From: Gigaspora margarita
Taxonomy: Eukaryota > Glomeromycota > Glomeromycetes > Diversisporales > Gigasporaceae
Reading direction: 5' to 3'
Assembly: GCA_009809945.1 (NCBI GenBank)
Contig: WTPW01000018.1
Coordinates: 268,368-332,367 of the forward strand
Length of the DNA stretch: 64,000 nt
The notes under the pieces are model-generated. The model saw only the letters and a program-made list of their open reading frames with translations, had not been told where the DNA came from and ran no database searches. The position numbers and the translations under genes were made by a program. Shown one piece after another: positions 44,296 through 55,252 of this stretch (position 1 is its first letter; each line of letters starts with the position of its first letter).

Positions 44296-45529
44296 AATTT
44301 GTAATGAGAATCAATATTGGAATTGTCAAGAATAACTCTGTGTAAGTTTAGGGATTGCTATGTGTGAGCTGAGATTCTGTATGAATTACCTGAAGCATCT
44401 GTTCTGTATGAACAATTAAAAATAGAAGAAGTCTGTAATAAAAGAAGAACTCAGAAACCAAAGATCATTGAATAAAACTTGCTTCACTTCTATAGTACAT
44501 TCTCAACCCTATAGCAACAATGTTCACAATGTAGAAGAAAAACTCACTCTATTTTGGAGTGCCAGAAGTGAAATATCTAGACAAAAAAATGTACTAAACT
44601 CGCTAGATTACTTATTCTAAAACAGTTTGTAGAGTTGCAAGAGATAATGGATAAGCACTTTGTGTTTTTCTCGATGATGAACAGATCACGTAGCCCTAGA
44701 GTACTTGACAAAAACATCAGAGGATATAATTAAAAGAGATAAAAAACTTGATCATCCAATAACAAAAGAAGGATATAGCTTAGTAAACAGTGGTTATAAT
44801 GAACTGACTGATACTAGATATTACTATGAAGCCAAAGCAATGAAGGTTAAACATTGGGCATTTAAACATTATTAAAAACTGGCCAAACTGGAACATGGTA
44901 AAGAAAGAAATTGTACATATGAGACTAATTGGTGTTACAAATATAGTAGAAACAAAAAAAATAAAAAAAAGAGGTTCTGAAGCCCCAAGGCAAGAAAAGA
45001 AGGTAACAAAAGGGAGATTTGTTGAATACCTATATGAAAAAGAAAAAGAAGAAGGAATCAGAAATGAAGAAAACAACTATAATAAAATACTACAAGAACT
45101 ACTTAGTATTTGCACTGCATTATTACAGGAAGTAGCTAATATAAACATCATGCTAGAACTCAAAGATTTGTCATAACCCTAATTAAAAATTCCTCTGAAA
45201 AAATCTTGACTGGAATAGAAAGTATAGATGCAACAGTCAAATTCTACCAGAGTGAAAAAATAAGTTATAAGTATAGAAGGAACAAAATTAAAAATGATGA
45301 AAAGAAAATTTACATAAATAGTTCCAAGACCTTTGAAGTTGATGACAAAAAAACCTAGAAAACTAACAAATATAAAGAAGATAAAATATGATACAAGGTC
45401 AGAATTATAGTAAGTGCAAGTAGGCCCAAGGAAAGTTGTTCAAAATATGAAGAAGGCAGAAGGCAAATAATAGTACAAGATGATTAGGTAAATGATAGTT
45501 GAGGATGATGCAAAGATTAGAGTTCCACA

Positions 45530-45795
45530 ATTTGATTTGATATTCAAATATTTGATTCAAATATTTGATCAAATTCAAATTCAAATTTGACTATATTTGA
45601 TTTGATCAAATTCAAATATGGTCAAATTAAATTTGAATTTAGCAAATATTTGATTTGATTTGAAAATTACTATAAAAAATCAAATTCAAATCAAGTTCAA
45701 ATTCAAATATTTGATCAAATCAATTTCAAATCAGGGTTAATTTGATTTGATCAAATTCAATTGGACCAATATTTGATTTGATTTGGATTTGAAAA
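45530..45795. repeat. ATTTGATTTGAATTTG self-complementary low-complexity block
   Basis: About 260 bp made of ATTTGAT, ATCAAAT, TCAAATTTGA and TTTGATTTGA in both orientations, so the block can fold throughout. The edges (TAGAGTTCC left, AACCCTAGC right) may be decayed MITE ends. Confidence 0.7.
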
Positions 45796-46289
45796 ACCCT
45801 AGCAAAGATATCAAGTGAAAAAAGGGACTTGCTAAGAAGAAGTTGGATTTTGCCTGTGAGTTATAGCTAAAAAAGTAATGAGGTTTAGAAAAATGATAAA
45901 ATGGGATAGAAATAACAGACCACAAGAAGGAAACCAGTATCTAAATGATTGTAATACTAGAATCAATAATAATAGATCTAATATTTTTATGTTAAATGAT
46001 AAAAAAAAAATGCTATTACTGCACAAGTAGATTTAAAAAATCACTCACTAAAAAGAAAGAACATAAAGTATTTAGACATTATGAGAAATTAGCAAAAATA
46101 GATAAAATAAGGAGGAATGAATTAAGTTAAAAGAAGATAGTAATAGTAAATATACCTAGGTATATCAAAAGAAGAAAGTACTAATCAAAAGAAGCCTGTG
46201 CGAAAATAGTGAGATATTGTTACTGGAAAGAAGATTTCTAGATAATAATATTAACATAGAAAAAGAACCTAGTAAGGACAATATTGAAA

Positions 46290-46609
46290 GGGTCCATATT
46301 ATTTTACTGAAAATCACTTTACAGACAATTCATTTCACTGACAAATTATTTACCGACAAGTTCATTTTACTGACAGTTCATTTCACTGAAGCTCATTTCA
46401 CCAACAAGTTTTTTTCTAAAAAGCACACTAACTTTTACCATAATTTTACTCTGACCCTACCCTGACCCTAATGACAATAACCAGAATTACTTTGTCAGTG
46501 AAATGGGCTTTGGTGAAATAAACTGTCAGTAAAATGAAATTGTTAGTGAATAATTTGTTAGTGAAATGGGATGTCTGTGAAGTGATTGTCAGTAAAATGA
46601 TTGCCACCC
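46290..46609. mobile_element. Near-perfect palindromic MITE, 8-bp target duplication TATTGAAA
   Basis: TATTGAAA flanks exactly (46,282-46,289 and 46,610-46,617). The 320-bp element starts GGGT and ends ACCC. Its halves are complementary almost throughout: TTTTACTGAAAATCACTT mirrored as AAGTGATTGTCAGTAAAA, with repeated CATTTCACTGACAA units. ACCCTGACCCTAA-type sequence sits at the centre. An 8-bp duplication fits hAT or Merlin-like transposases. Confidence 0.9.
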
Positions 46610-47991
46610 TATTGAAATGAAGCAAGTACAGGAAAATGCTATACTAAAGATAATTATGGATAGCACAATATTGAATCAGGAGCAAATAACAGATATGCTA
46701 ATATGGAATACACTAATGTAACAAACAGTCTCAAAGGAGGACATAAAGCTAAACTAAAAGAATATGAGTCATTCATTAACTGCTAAGAAAACTTTGAGAA
46801 AGATCTTACTAAAGGAATATACGAAGCTGAGTACTTTTATAAAAGTGGGATTAAAAGTTAAAAAAAACTACTAAGAAAATATTTAGTATCGATAAAGTTG
46901 ACGAAATATACAAGACCAGATACTATTGCTATACCAATGAAGAAAAGAACCCAGAAGGATATCAGACTAGAAGTGAAGTCAAAAAAGATGGATGCAAAAT
47001 TGTTGATTGAAGTCTGAAATAGATAACAAAATTGTGAAAGAAAAAATATAAAATAGTAAACTAGAGATGACAAAGAAAAAAAAAGAAAAGAATACTGGTA
47101 TTAAAAGACCCTTGAAGGAGAGGCTGTACACCTTACATATGAAACATGAATGAGAAAAGTTGCTAAAATTTGACAGACCAATAGCAAAGTGAAGTGAACA
47201 ACTAGAAGAGAACTTGTTGAAATCAAAGATACACTGAAAATTGGTGACTGTTGTCAAATGAAACTTGTGAATCTGCTGATATTGGTGACACTAAAGAAAC
47301 AAATAAGGTAGGACATCATTATTGGGATGGAATTGAAGAAAGAATAAATAAATATACAAATTGTGTTTCAAAGATACTAAAGACAACAATTCAGCTGGCA
47401 AATTCAACCTGGTAGATAAAATAATAGTGTAAACTGCTCTTAAAATAGTATAAGCCCATTTAAGAATAGGAAGACAAAATTAGAATGGAATCTGGAACCT
47501 ACTGAAGGTGGATATCCTAATACCAAAGGCCTTGAAAGTCTTGAAAATAGCTAACTGAATTGCATGGATATAGAACTTTATTTAATTAATATAGAGGCAA
47601 AAGCTATAGATATTAGTATTGAAAATAACAAGAATAATAGTATAGTAGTAGTTGGTAACATGGATGGTAAGGAAGAAGATAAAAAAGAATAGTAGTTAGT
47701 AATAATATATAGTATCAAACAAGTAATAAGAAAATTAATAATTTATCTAAATTGAATAGAGAATTCCAGGATATTGGAAGTGCTAATAAATGGCAAAGTA
47801 GTTTTAAAGTGAAACTATTCAGAGATAGTAATATCAAGAAAGGTAATAAATATATAAATGAAATAAATAATTCTCTATTTGATCCTAAAGGAAGTGTTTT
47901 CTCAAAAATAAAAGAGACCAAGCTAGAGCCCAAAATCAATTTGTATTTAAATCCAATTACTAATCATATTTATGTATAGAAGCATAAAATT

Positions 47992-48003
47992 AAGTGGGAG
48001 AGA
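47992..48003 (+). promoter_or_regulatory. Polypurine tract
   Basis: AAGTGGGAGAGA lies directly before the 3' LTR, the placement required for plus-strand priming. It resembles the tracts of Ty1/copia elements. Confidence 0.7.
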
Positions 48004-48004
48004 T

Positions 48005-48856
48005 TGTTATTCTTGCATATTGTACCCTCTGCTATAGTTTATAAATATATCATAGAACTACTGAACTCTATGTGCTGAATGCACTAAATGTGCTAAATGT
48101 GCCAGATGTGCTAGATGTAGGGATGCACCAGTCTGGTCCAGTCTGTCTCAGTCCTATAGACCATTATCATAGTATTTTTGGTCCTGGTCTGGTCCGTCCA
48201 TGGTCCCAAAACATCCTTAATGAATAAATCTTATTGGTCATAAATGATGTAATTACTTACTGTCAGATGTAAACAAACATTATATGATCTGTGTTACACC
48301 TGATCAAGCAATTTGATTGGGTGATATGAATATCACAGTTTGTTTACAAGGACTGGTCCAGGACCAGTTCCAAACTGGAACTGATAAGACCGTGAGACCA
48401 TTGAAAAGACTGGCCCTGAACTGGTCTTTTTCAGGACTGGTGCATCCCTAGCCAGATGTGCCTCATATAACAAATGCACTGAATGTTGTGATTAAGACAT
48501 AAAGCACTGATATTATTGGAATAGCATAAATGATAGATTGATCATTTATGACACAAGTATTATATGTGTTTATTAGTATATAGTTTCTTATAAATATGAG
48601 CGAGATTCACTCCACTTTGTAGGCATGTTTGCTATAATATCTTAATATATATAATAAAGGACATAATAATCGATTCTATAAAATAAATCACACACTCTTT
48701 CAAATTGCCAAATTACTATAAATATAAATTCTCACTTGTATAAATACTAACAACTATGATACACTACTCATAGTTTGTGTCTTTGTGCTCACAATGACTC
48801 TTTGTTGATAGTTGTTCTATTAACCTTGACTTCTAAGAGATAATTCATGAGTTGAT
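48005..48856 (+). repeat. 3' LTR, interrupted by a MITE
   Basis: Begins TGTTATTCTTGC. Without the 333-bp MITE and its 8-bp duplication it is 511 bp, against 520 bp for the 5' LTR. Differences between the LTRs are frequent, so the element is old. Confidence 0.8.
48118..48450. mobile_element. 333-bp hAT-type MITE in the 3' LTR
   Basis: Ends TAGGGATGCACCAGTC and GACTGGTGCATCCCTA are inverted repeats. Flanks GCTAGATG (48,110-48,117) and GCCAGATG (48,451-48,458) match at 7 of 8 bases. Subterminal ACTGGTCC/GGACCAGT motifs recur on both sides. The 5' LTR lacks this insertion. Confidence 0.88.
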
Positions 48857-48934
48857 ACTGGTCATTTTGAGGTCATTCAAGATTATATAAAAAATCAGCA
48901 AATAACCAGATCATTTACTATCACTGACCTGTGG

Positions 48935-50205
48935 TGCTTTTTCTAATAAAATACTAGTACTCCACTTGTACTCTTGAATAGCACATTTGTTATATTAGGT
49001 CTATTATATATTATACTCATTATTGCATTTTAAATCATATGAATATTCATCAATAAAAATTTTTAAAAAGACAAGTCAATAATACAAATCCTAACCTTGA
49101 AAAAAAAGTAAGCAAGCAACATTTTTTGATAGTAAATTTGTAATATAAAATTCAAGTTAAGAAGAATAAATTACATCTATCAAGATATGCAATATAACAA
49201 AAATTAAGATTGTGATTCTAGACTTGATTATTCTAAAAACTTCAATTATATTACAATTAGAATTTAGTTCAGTTAAAAGTTGTTAGCTATTAAATTTGTT
49301 TCAACAATAGAGACATTAGCATCTTTAGAATCTTCATATTGCATTTGATGAGTTTCTTCTATATCCAAACTAGTGTTATAATGATGCTTTGTTATAAATT
49401 GTATTAAAATTCCAATTAATTCTGCTGTAGCACCTTTTGTTAGTGCAATTTGAATGCTGCTATTGACATTGTAGTAACAAATTAAAGCTTTTTATTTATA
49501 CTTTCTTTCATATTTGATGTATATATATTAGCTAATCAAATTTGATCAATATGGTGTAGTGGTGCTAATGTAAAGCTTTTGATGCCTTGAGCTATTACAA
49601 TATGTCTAATTGTTTTAGAAGGGATTGTTTTAAATTATCATGTATAATAAGTTCTATATGAAAACTGCTTTAGAGAATAAATGATAGTATAGCAACACAC
49701 AAGTTTATTATTTGCATACATGTACAGAGTAAAGTTAAATAATTAGAATTACAAAATAATATGGTTTGGATGTCAAATCTATTATAATATAAAAACCTCT
49801 CAAATTTCTTTTATTTTATCATTTAATACAACTAATAAAAGTTCTTGTAGCAAACTTGAAGTACATCAAACAGATGTTCAATCATACTATCAATATCAAT
49901 ATCATGCTTCTTAATTTTATCCATAAACTTAGTACTTATTTAGTTAAAATAAAAAGTTCAATTTAATGCTTACTTGTTCATTAGTGACCAACATTCCCTG
50001 ATATAGTAGTGCTTAATTCATTTGGGCTCACTAAAGTGACAGTAGTATAGGTAACAAGTGATCCATTAATGCTAAATCGATATCTTTGAAAATAGTGCTA
50101 TAAGTTGATAAATTCCTGATGTCCAATATTGGCCAAAAATGTGGTCATGTTATAGTAGTCATAATAATAGTTATATAAGTTTTGGTCATAAATTATGACT
50201 GATTT
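48935..50205. other. AT-rich stretch, no supported gene
   Basis: A minus-strand open stretch at 49,273-49,491 (about 70 codons, no ATG, no recognised domain) is the only coding-like piece. I do not annotate it. Confidence 0.45.
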
Positions 50206-51049
50206 TTATGACCAATATAGGGACCCCAGTTTTATGTGACACAATACGCATAATGAGCCAATTTTTAGCATCACATATGCAAAGCATAATTTGGCCCAAA
50301 ATCGCATAATAGTGAATAGTGCCTGTGATTGGTTGATTTTTAACATAAAAATTTTGAGCACAATTTTTTTATATATATACATGCTGAGTAGAAAATCAAA
50401 CAACAATGTTCTAAAAGAAATTGACCAATCCAGATTGAGTATATTTATCACATGGTTAATAGTACAAAAATAATCGCATAATTTAATATTCTTTATAATC
50501 ATTTCACATAATTCCAAATGTGAAGCATTAGCTGAATAATTTGAACCAATTGCATCGCATAATTTGCATTTTATTTTGCATTGTATGACTATTAGTCATA
50601 TGACCAATTATGATCTGATGATATAAAATTACTATATTTTAAATATAAATAAGGTAGCTGTGTGACACTATCATGCAAAACTATGATGTAAATTTATGAG
50701 TAATCTTGATTAGATAATTTGCAAACTTTTAATATTACATATGGTTTAAAAAATTTATTGGAATCAGTTTTATTTTTTTTTCGCTAAAAAAAATTTAATT
50801 AGCTTTATTATAAAAAAGTTGCTATAAAATTTTAACATATAATACACTAGCAAATGCAGTGAGCTATATAATTTTTGTATATCAAAATATAATATTAGGA
50901 TAGAATTTAGTGTATATAGTTCTATAGCAAATTTGTGTAAGTTTTTTTTACTTATTATAGTAGATGTATTAAAATTTTTTCTCATGTCCGCCAAAGAAAT
51001 AATTTACACATGCTTAAATTATCAAAAAACAAACTTTAGACATTTTTAA
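50206..51049. other. AT-rich DNA with repeated GCATAATTTG motifs
   Basis: CGCATAAT and GCATAATTTG motifs recur on both strands between 50,240 and 50,590, suggesting a decayed inverted element. Overlapping frames on opposite strands (103 and 60 codons) mirror that symmetry and lack domains. No clean termini. Confidence 0.4.
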
Positions 51050-51579
51050 ATGAATTTTAAGACCATTTATTTAAGGTTTTTATTATTTTTTGATCCTTAT
51101 AACTTCATAATTTTACTTGCAATAACTTTAATGTACTGTATTAGCTATAAGTTAGATTGTATTGAAATTGTTATAATTTTATTTGATTTAGGTGAGACCA
51201 ACTGGATTCAGTATTTTACATTACCCTTCCCTCTCTTAGGGGTAGTTAAATTTTAAAAAAATGGTTTGTTTCAAACCTGTATAAAAAATAATATTATTAG
51301 TATAACAATATTCATAATTTGCTAAAATCATATAAAAACAAAATCCAACCCTGCCATTAACACAAAGCCTCACTCAAAGTACTGGACTAACCAAAGAAGA
51401 TAAAAATAATATGTGATTTGAAATAAGTCAGCTGATCTCATGATAATGACCACTGTGATAGGCAAAGTCGACATAGCACAATCTGGAAGAGGCTATACTC
51501 AAATCTATTTTATTTTTTTTATTATTTATAAAGATATTTTTCTATTTTTAGTAAGTGGGATCAATGCACATGAATCTTT
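51050..51579. other. AT-rich stretch
   Basis: A 68-codon and a 66-codon frame are present without any recognisable motif. Not called. Confidence 0.4.
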
Positions 51580-51700
51580 TGAATCCTTTGATTCAAAATA
51601 TTTAAAATATTCAAAAGATTTAAAAAATTCAAAGATTTAAAAAATTCAAAAGATATAAAAAATTCAAAAGATGTAAAAGTTTCAAAAGTTGTAAAAGATT
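51580..51700 (+). repeat. TTCAAAAGAT(T/A)TAAAAAA short tandem repeat
   Basis: Six to seven A-rich units of about 18 bp built from TTCAAAAGAT and TTAAAAAA. Confidence 0.8.
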
Positions 51701-52137
51701 CTTTTTTGCATTATTTTTAATATAGAATTGAAAGTATATAAAGAGCCTTTAGCTCATCAAAGTTATAAATAGTCGAGTAGTTCAGTACACTGTGTACAAA
51801 TTAGACTTAAGGAGTCCCAACTTTTGAAATGAGGGTTGAAGTGTTAGCTCTAGAACTTATCTTCTCCAATTGTACTATTTCTTTTTATAATAAAATACAT
51901 ACTTATTTTATTCCACAAAGCAATAGTATCAACCCTATAAATCATTTGTAGTAATAGTATTCTTGTCCATGTGATTTTCAATAAATTAAAGTTGTTAATA
52001 GAATAAAAACAAAGTAGAAAGAAAATTAGTATCCACTTTTTTGAGCATATTTATAATAAACCAGACCTGATTAAAGTATTAATTATCTCCAATATTGAAC
52101 AATAACTACCTCATGATTAAAGCTATTAATAATTGAT
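51701..52137. other. Possible solo-LTR debris
   Basis: TATATAAAG near 51,734 and AATAAAATAC near 51,890 are spaced as in an LTR, but I cannot identify matching ends or a duplication. Confidence 0.3.
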
Positions 52138-52265
52138 TTTTGACACCTCTTGATTATTAAAATTCTGTAATCACTTCTTGACTATTATGATTCTATGACC
52201 ACCCTTGACCATTATAATTTTGTAATCATCTCTTGACCATTATGATCCCATGATCACCTCTTGAC
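52138..52265 (+). repeat. Tandem repeat, unit about 28-30 bp
   Basis: Four units of TTGACCATTATGATT then CTATGACCACCTC with single-base changes. Confidence 0.8.
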
Positions 52266-52679
52266 AATTAACAATTAATCTTGTGACTCTTAGTATTAAA
52301 TTGATTTACCATTTCTGACTATCTGCTAAACTATGTAACATAGTAACCAAAGTTATAATCCAAATTGAATATTCAAAACCCTGCGCCAATAAGAAGAAAA
52401 AAGAAGTTTTTAAGATCTAAAGAACCTCAAGACCCAGACCAAATTATTTATGCCTTTTTCTGCCTGCCAATCAAGAAACTAGAAGTCTTAACTGATAGTT
52501 ATATAAAGATTAGACAGTAGTGTTGTTATAGATTTTAGCTGATACCCATAATTGATATTTTCACAATTAGTAGTAACTATGAAATTGAACTGTTTTTTAA
52601 CCTACCTGAATTAAGACCATGAGATTCAAACAAATCCACTAACCCAAACACAAACTAAAGTATAGATAAGAAGAAATTC

Positions 52680-52860
52680 TTATCTCTATAAAACCCAGCT
52701 ACAATTTTTTCTTTTCCAAGATATAATCAACCTTAAAGAAAAACTATCCAAAAAAGCATCTAAAAAGAAATTAGGTGCCCTTATTGCAATCAAAAAGGAC
52801 ATAGTATCTTTATATGTTCAAGAACAAAAAGGTTGAAAAAAAATATGCTGCCCTATTTAA
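52680..52860 (+). pseudogene. Gag-like CCHC zinc-knuckle relic
   Basis: 52,776-52,817 encodes CPYCNQKGHSIFIC, an exact CX2CX4HX4C zinc knuckle as in retrotransposon Gag and nucleic-acid-binding proteins, followed by a basic SRTKR stretch. A TAA four codons before the first Cys and further stops downstream show decay. No capsid, protease or polymerase sequence is recognisable nearby. Confidence 0.55.
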
Positions 52861-53044
52861 AATAAGAAGAAACAATCAAAGTTCAGAATTTAATTAACCA
52901 AGCTTTTGAAAAGATTATATCAATAATCCACAACTTCTCCAGGCCCTGAAGTTATTAATAGAGATATTAGAGGACTTCAAAGATAGCAAGAGTGAAACAG
53001 ATACACTGATTATATACTTATTTTTGTATATTTACATAATGTGA

Positions 53045-53341
53045 CCAAGAAAAAGAAAAGATACCTCTAGTAAACCCTATATAAAGGTTTTATCAAGAAA
53101 GCCCCAATCTAAGAAAGCTCCAGTAACCAAAGTTTTTGACACATATTTCACCCAAGAAGAACCCCTTGAAGCCATTGTACAGGAATTGATTTCAAAGAAA
53201 AAAAAAAAGCGTATCCAAGAATTTTCAAAAATATCTGGTACTGAGATAGATAAAACAAAGATATCCCCATACTATCAACAATCTGCAGAGATCAGGTCTG
53301 CTAATAGAACATATCTGGTTGGATCTTGCAATAAGAGTTAG
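53045..53341 (+). pseudogene. Basic open frame ending in one Sel1-like unit
   Basis: An uninterrupted 98-codon frame without a start codon begins with basic residues (PRKRKDTSSKP), has an acidic middle (FTQEEPLEAIVQE) and a lysine run. It ends in a Sel1-like unit, PYYQQSAEIRSANRTYLVG, before TAG. It follows the zinc-knuckle relic by about 230 bp on the same strand, so both may derive from one gene or element. Function not assignable. Confidence 0.45.
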
Positions 53342-53737
53342 AAAGAATGAGCATAAATTAATAAGAGTTGAAAAGAAATCTTTAACAACTTACTCGAAAT
53401 ATACAGAAAATAGTATTAACCTATAGGAATTGCTATAAACCACAAAAATTGATCATAGCACATGATCCAGTAATCAGAATTCAATAAAACAACTACCATT
53501 CGATTCAGCTTATTGAGACAGTACTAATAAGCTAAAAAAATCCAAAGTTGACTACTAGATGATGAGATTGGAACCAATTACCAATCAAACAGAGAATCAG
53601 CAATCTGGTTGGCTAAGTGATTGCTGTGTGAGAAGTGCATATATAGCATTTATGCATATTTATTATTTATTTTATTTATTATACAACTAATTTGGTCAGG
53701 TTCCTATATATAATTTCACCTTTTTTTACCCCTCTTT
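53342..53737. other. Degraded palindromic repeat and pyrimidine-rich target region
   Basis: 53,440-53,560 has CATGATCCAGTAATCAGAAT and CCATTCGATTCAG, a decayed relative of the 7,996-8,578 MITE. 53,690-53,737 is paralogous to 62,234-62,275. Confidence 0.5.
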
Positions 53738-53848
53738 TAGGGTTGGCAATGGAGCTAATAGAGCTCAATTGTTGTACAAATAGAACTCAAAAAATTAGTA
53801 TCCATTGGCTCCATTCAGAGCTTTATTGGCTATACTATTGCCAACTCT
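53738..53848. mobile_element. 111-bp hAT-type MITE, AGGGTTGGCAAT ends (copy 2)
   Basis: Ends TAGGGTTGGCAAT and ATTGCCAACTCT pair. Flanks CCCTCTTT (53,730-53,737) and CCCTCTTC (53,849-53,856) match at 7 of 8 bases. The paralogous segment at 62,234-62,320 lacks the insertion, giving an empty site. Confidence 0.8.
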
Positions 53849-54349
53849 CCCTCTTCTCCTAAAAAATCACCCAATTTTTGTCACTCCCCTTATCAACTTA
53901 TTATAATTTATATTAATCTATTATTATTAATCATAGTGATATCAGAAATTACAACTATTTATTGGTAATTAATAATACTTCTTGGGTTGAAATGTTATCT
54001 AGTATGCATTTTTATTTTTATTTTTATTTTTTTTTTTAATGTTAAAGGTGAGACCATGCTTTTATCTTAATTAGATTTAATAGAAACTTTTTACAAACAA
54101 AAACTTTCATCACTTAAATCTATTGTTAAGAGTAAAAACTCAGACATATATCTAAATATATTTAAATACTTATCTGCAGCCTAAACCTACCAGAGTGGCC
54201 AAGGCTCACCTAGATTTGGTTATATGAAAGGATGTCAGAGAAGTGTATTGAGTATTTAATCCATTTGGGAAGCCATGTTTCAATTTTATGAATAGAAGTT
54301 TGTATAGTAAGCTCATTGTTATTAGAGGAGTTATTTAATGTTGTATGAG

Positions 54350-55252
54350 TTAGTAAAGTACTATCTTGGGGGAGTTGTGAAGATATAAACTGATCTTGAG
54401 ATCTAGAAATACAATAGGGGATCCAAATGTTTGTATATATTTGTTGATTAATATTAAGAAGTAATTGAATAGTAAGGGAACTAGCAGCTTTAATAGAAGG
54501 GTATATTCACATATTGTGTATATGATTTCAAAGGGAATAAAACCTAATAAAGTAGAAAATAAAGAAGGTCTGTTTGGAAAATGATGAATCTGAAAACTAT
54601 CCAGATTTATAATTTGGTTATAGAGATTTTCAGCATTAGCTTGTGAAATCTCTAGTTTGCTAGAGTTTAAAATAGTATGCATTGAGTTTTTTATAATATT
54701 ATACAGTAGTTCAAAGGAGGAACAGATAGCCCAATGTAGTATATTACTTGCATTGTGACATATATAGCAGATATTAGAGTATGTGGGGTTTCTTTTGTGT
54801 AGAACATGTGGAGCTGAAAGATCATCTAGGAGTAACTTAACTCTAAATGATTTAAGGGCTGAAGATTGAAAACTATGAGAGAAGTTACAAATTTTTTGAT
54901 TATTTTTATTAATATAAAGCCAAGTAGCATTCCAGTTAATATGCTGAGAGATAGCTATCCATTTCTGGATACGGTTTTGTGATGACCAGAGTGCAGTTAT
55001 ATGTGCATAGCATATTGTTCTTATACTATATCGAATAGAAAGTTCAATAGGAAACTCATCAAGAAGAAGAGAGTGCTGAGGGCTATATATATTGTATGGG
55101 TTGAAAATGAGATAAGGTGCAATTAGGTGGCTATGTGCTAGTTGATCAGCTTTGTTGTTAAATTCATTGTTTTGATAAGCGGTAACTTTGTGAAATATAA
55201 TATTAAGGTTATATGATTTTGCAAAGTTTAATAGTATATTCCAGATAGCCAA
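54350..55252 (-). pseudogene. LINE RNase H C-terminal part and zinc-finger-like tail
   Basis: This 300-residue frame continues the RNase H domain of the neighbouring frame after a shift of one base near 55,245, where the two overlap by 25 bp. KVTAY (22-26) corresponds to the family's KVTAH motif, with Tyr in place of His. Asp36 in the ADQLAH block supplies the last metal-binding acidic residue. A C-terminal CX2CX7HX3C motif (Cys162, Cys165, His173, Cys177) is the zinc-binding tail common in LINE polyproteins. The first codon is not a real start; the frame begins where the shift happens. Confidence 0.8.

Larger units (their letters stand above)
44700..47400 (+). pseudogene. Decayed Sel1-like repeat sequence inside the LTR element
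   Basis: Short readable stretches in all three plus frames show Sel1-like cores: YYEAKAMKVKHWAFKHY near 44,820, LAKLEHGKERN and NWCYKYSRN near 44,880-44,950, KVFRHYEKLAKI near 46,050, DEIYKTRYYCYTNEEK near 46,890 and ESADIGDTKETNKVG near 47,265. Longer open pieces (44,895-45,176; 47,752-47,979) are lysine-rich and have no recognised domain. Stops and frameshifts separate every unit. A MITE interrupts one open piece at 46,290. The call rests on motif spacing alone, since most units are strongly diverged. Confidence 0.5.
43759..48856 (+). mobile_element. Non-autonomous LTR retroelement with Sel1-like interior
   Basis: Two long direct repeats (43,759-44,278; 48,005-48,856 including a MITE) bracket 3.7 kb, with ACTGG duplicated at 43,754-43,758 and 48,857-48,861. 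A purine tract (AAGTGGGAGAGA) directly precedes the right repeat. A TGG-start primer-site candidate follows the left one by two bases. The LTR plus strand carries TATAAATA and AATAAAGG strings. The interior has no recognisable protease, integrase, RT or RNase H; its readable relics are Sel1-like. Whether this is captured host sequence or a Sel1 locus later flanked by LTRs is not settled. Confidence 0.75.
42677..48926. mobile_element. hAT-type non-autonomous element, now 6.25 kb owing to a nested LTR element
   Basis: Ends CAGTGATAGCAAAT and (reverse complement) CAGTGATAGTAAAT are flanked by a perfect 8-bp duplication ACCTGTGG (42,669-42,676 and 48,927-48,934). CAGTG-type ends and 8-bp duplications are typical of hAT. 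Own sequence is 42,677-43,758 plus 48,857-48,926. Subterminal AAATGACC/GGTCATTT motifs recur. No transposase recognised. Confidence 0.85.

Noticed and set aside
49273-49491. Minus-strand open stretch of about 70 codons
   Set aside because: No start codon, no splice evidence and no recognised family; composition alone does not support a gene.
50206-50517. 103-codon minus-strand frame with an opposing plus frame
   Set aside because: The region is rich in self-complementary GCATAAT motifs, so paired frames on both strands are expected. No domain is visible.
51701-51910. Solo LTR
   Set aside because: A TATA-like and an AATAAA string are present, but neither paired ends nor a target duplication could be read in such AT-rich DNA.
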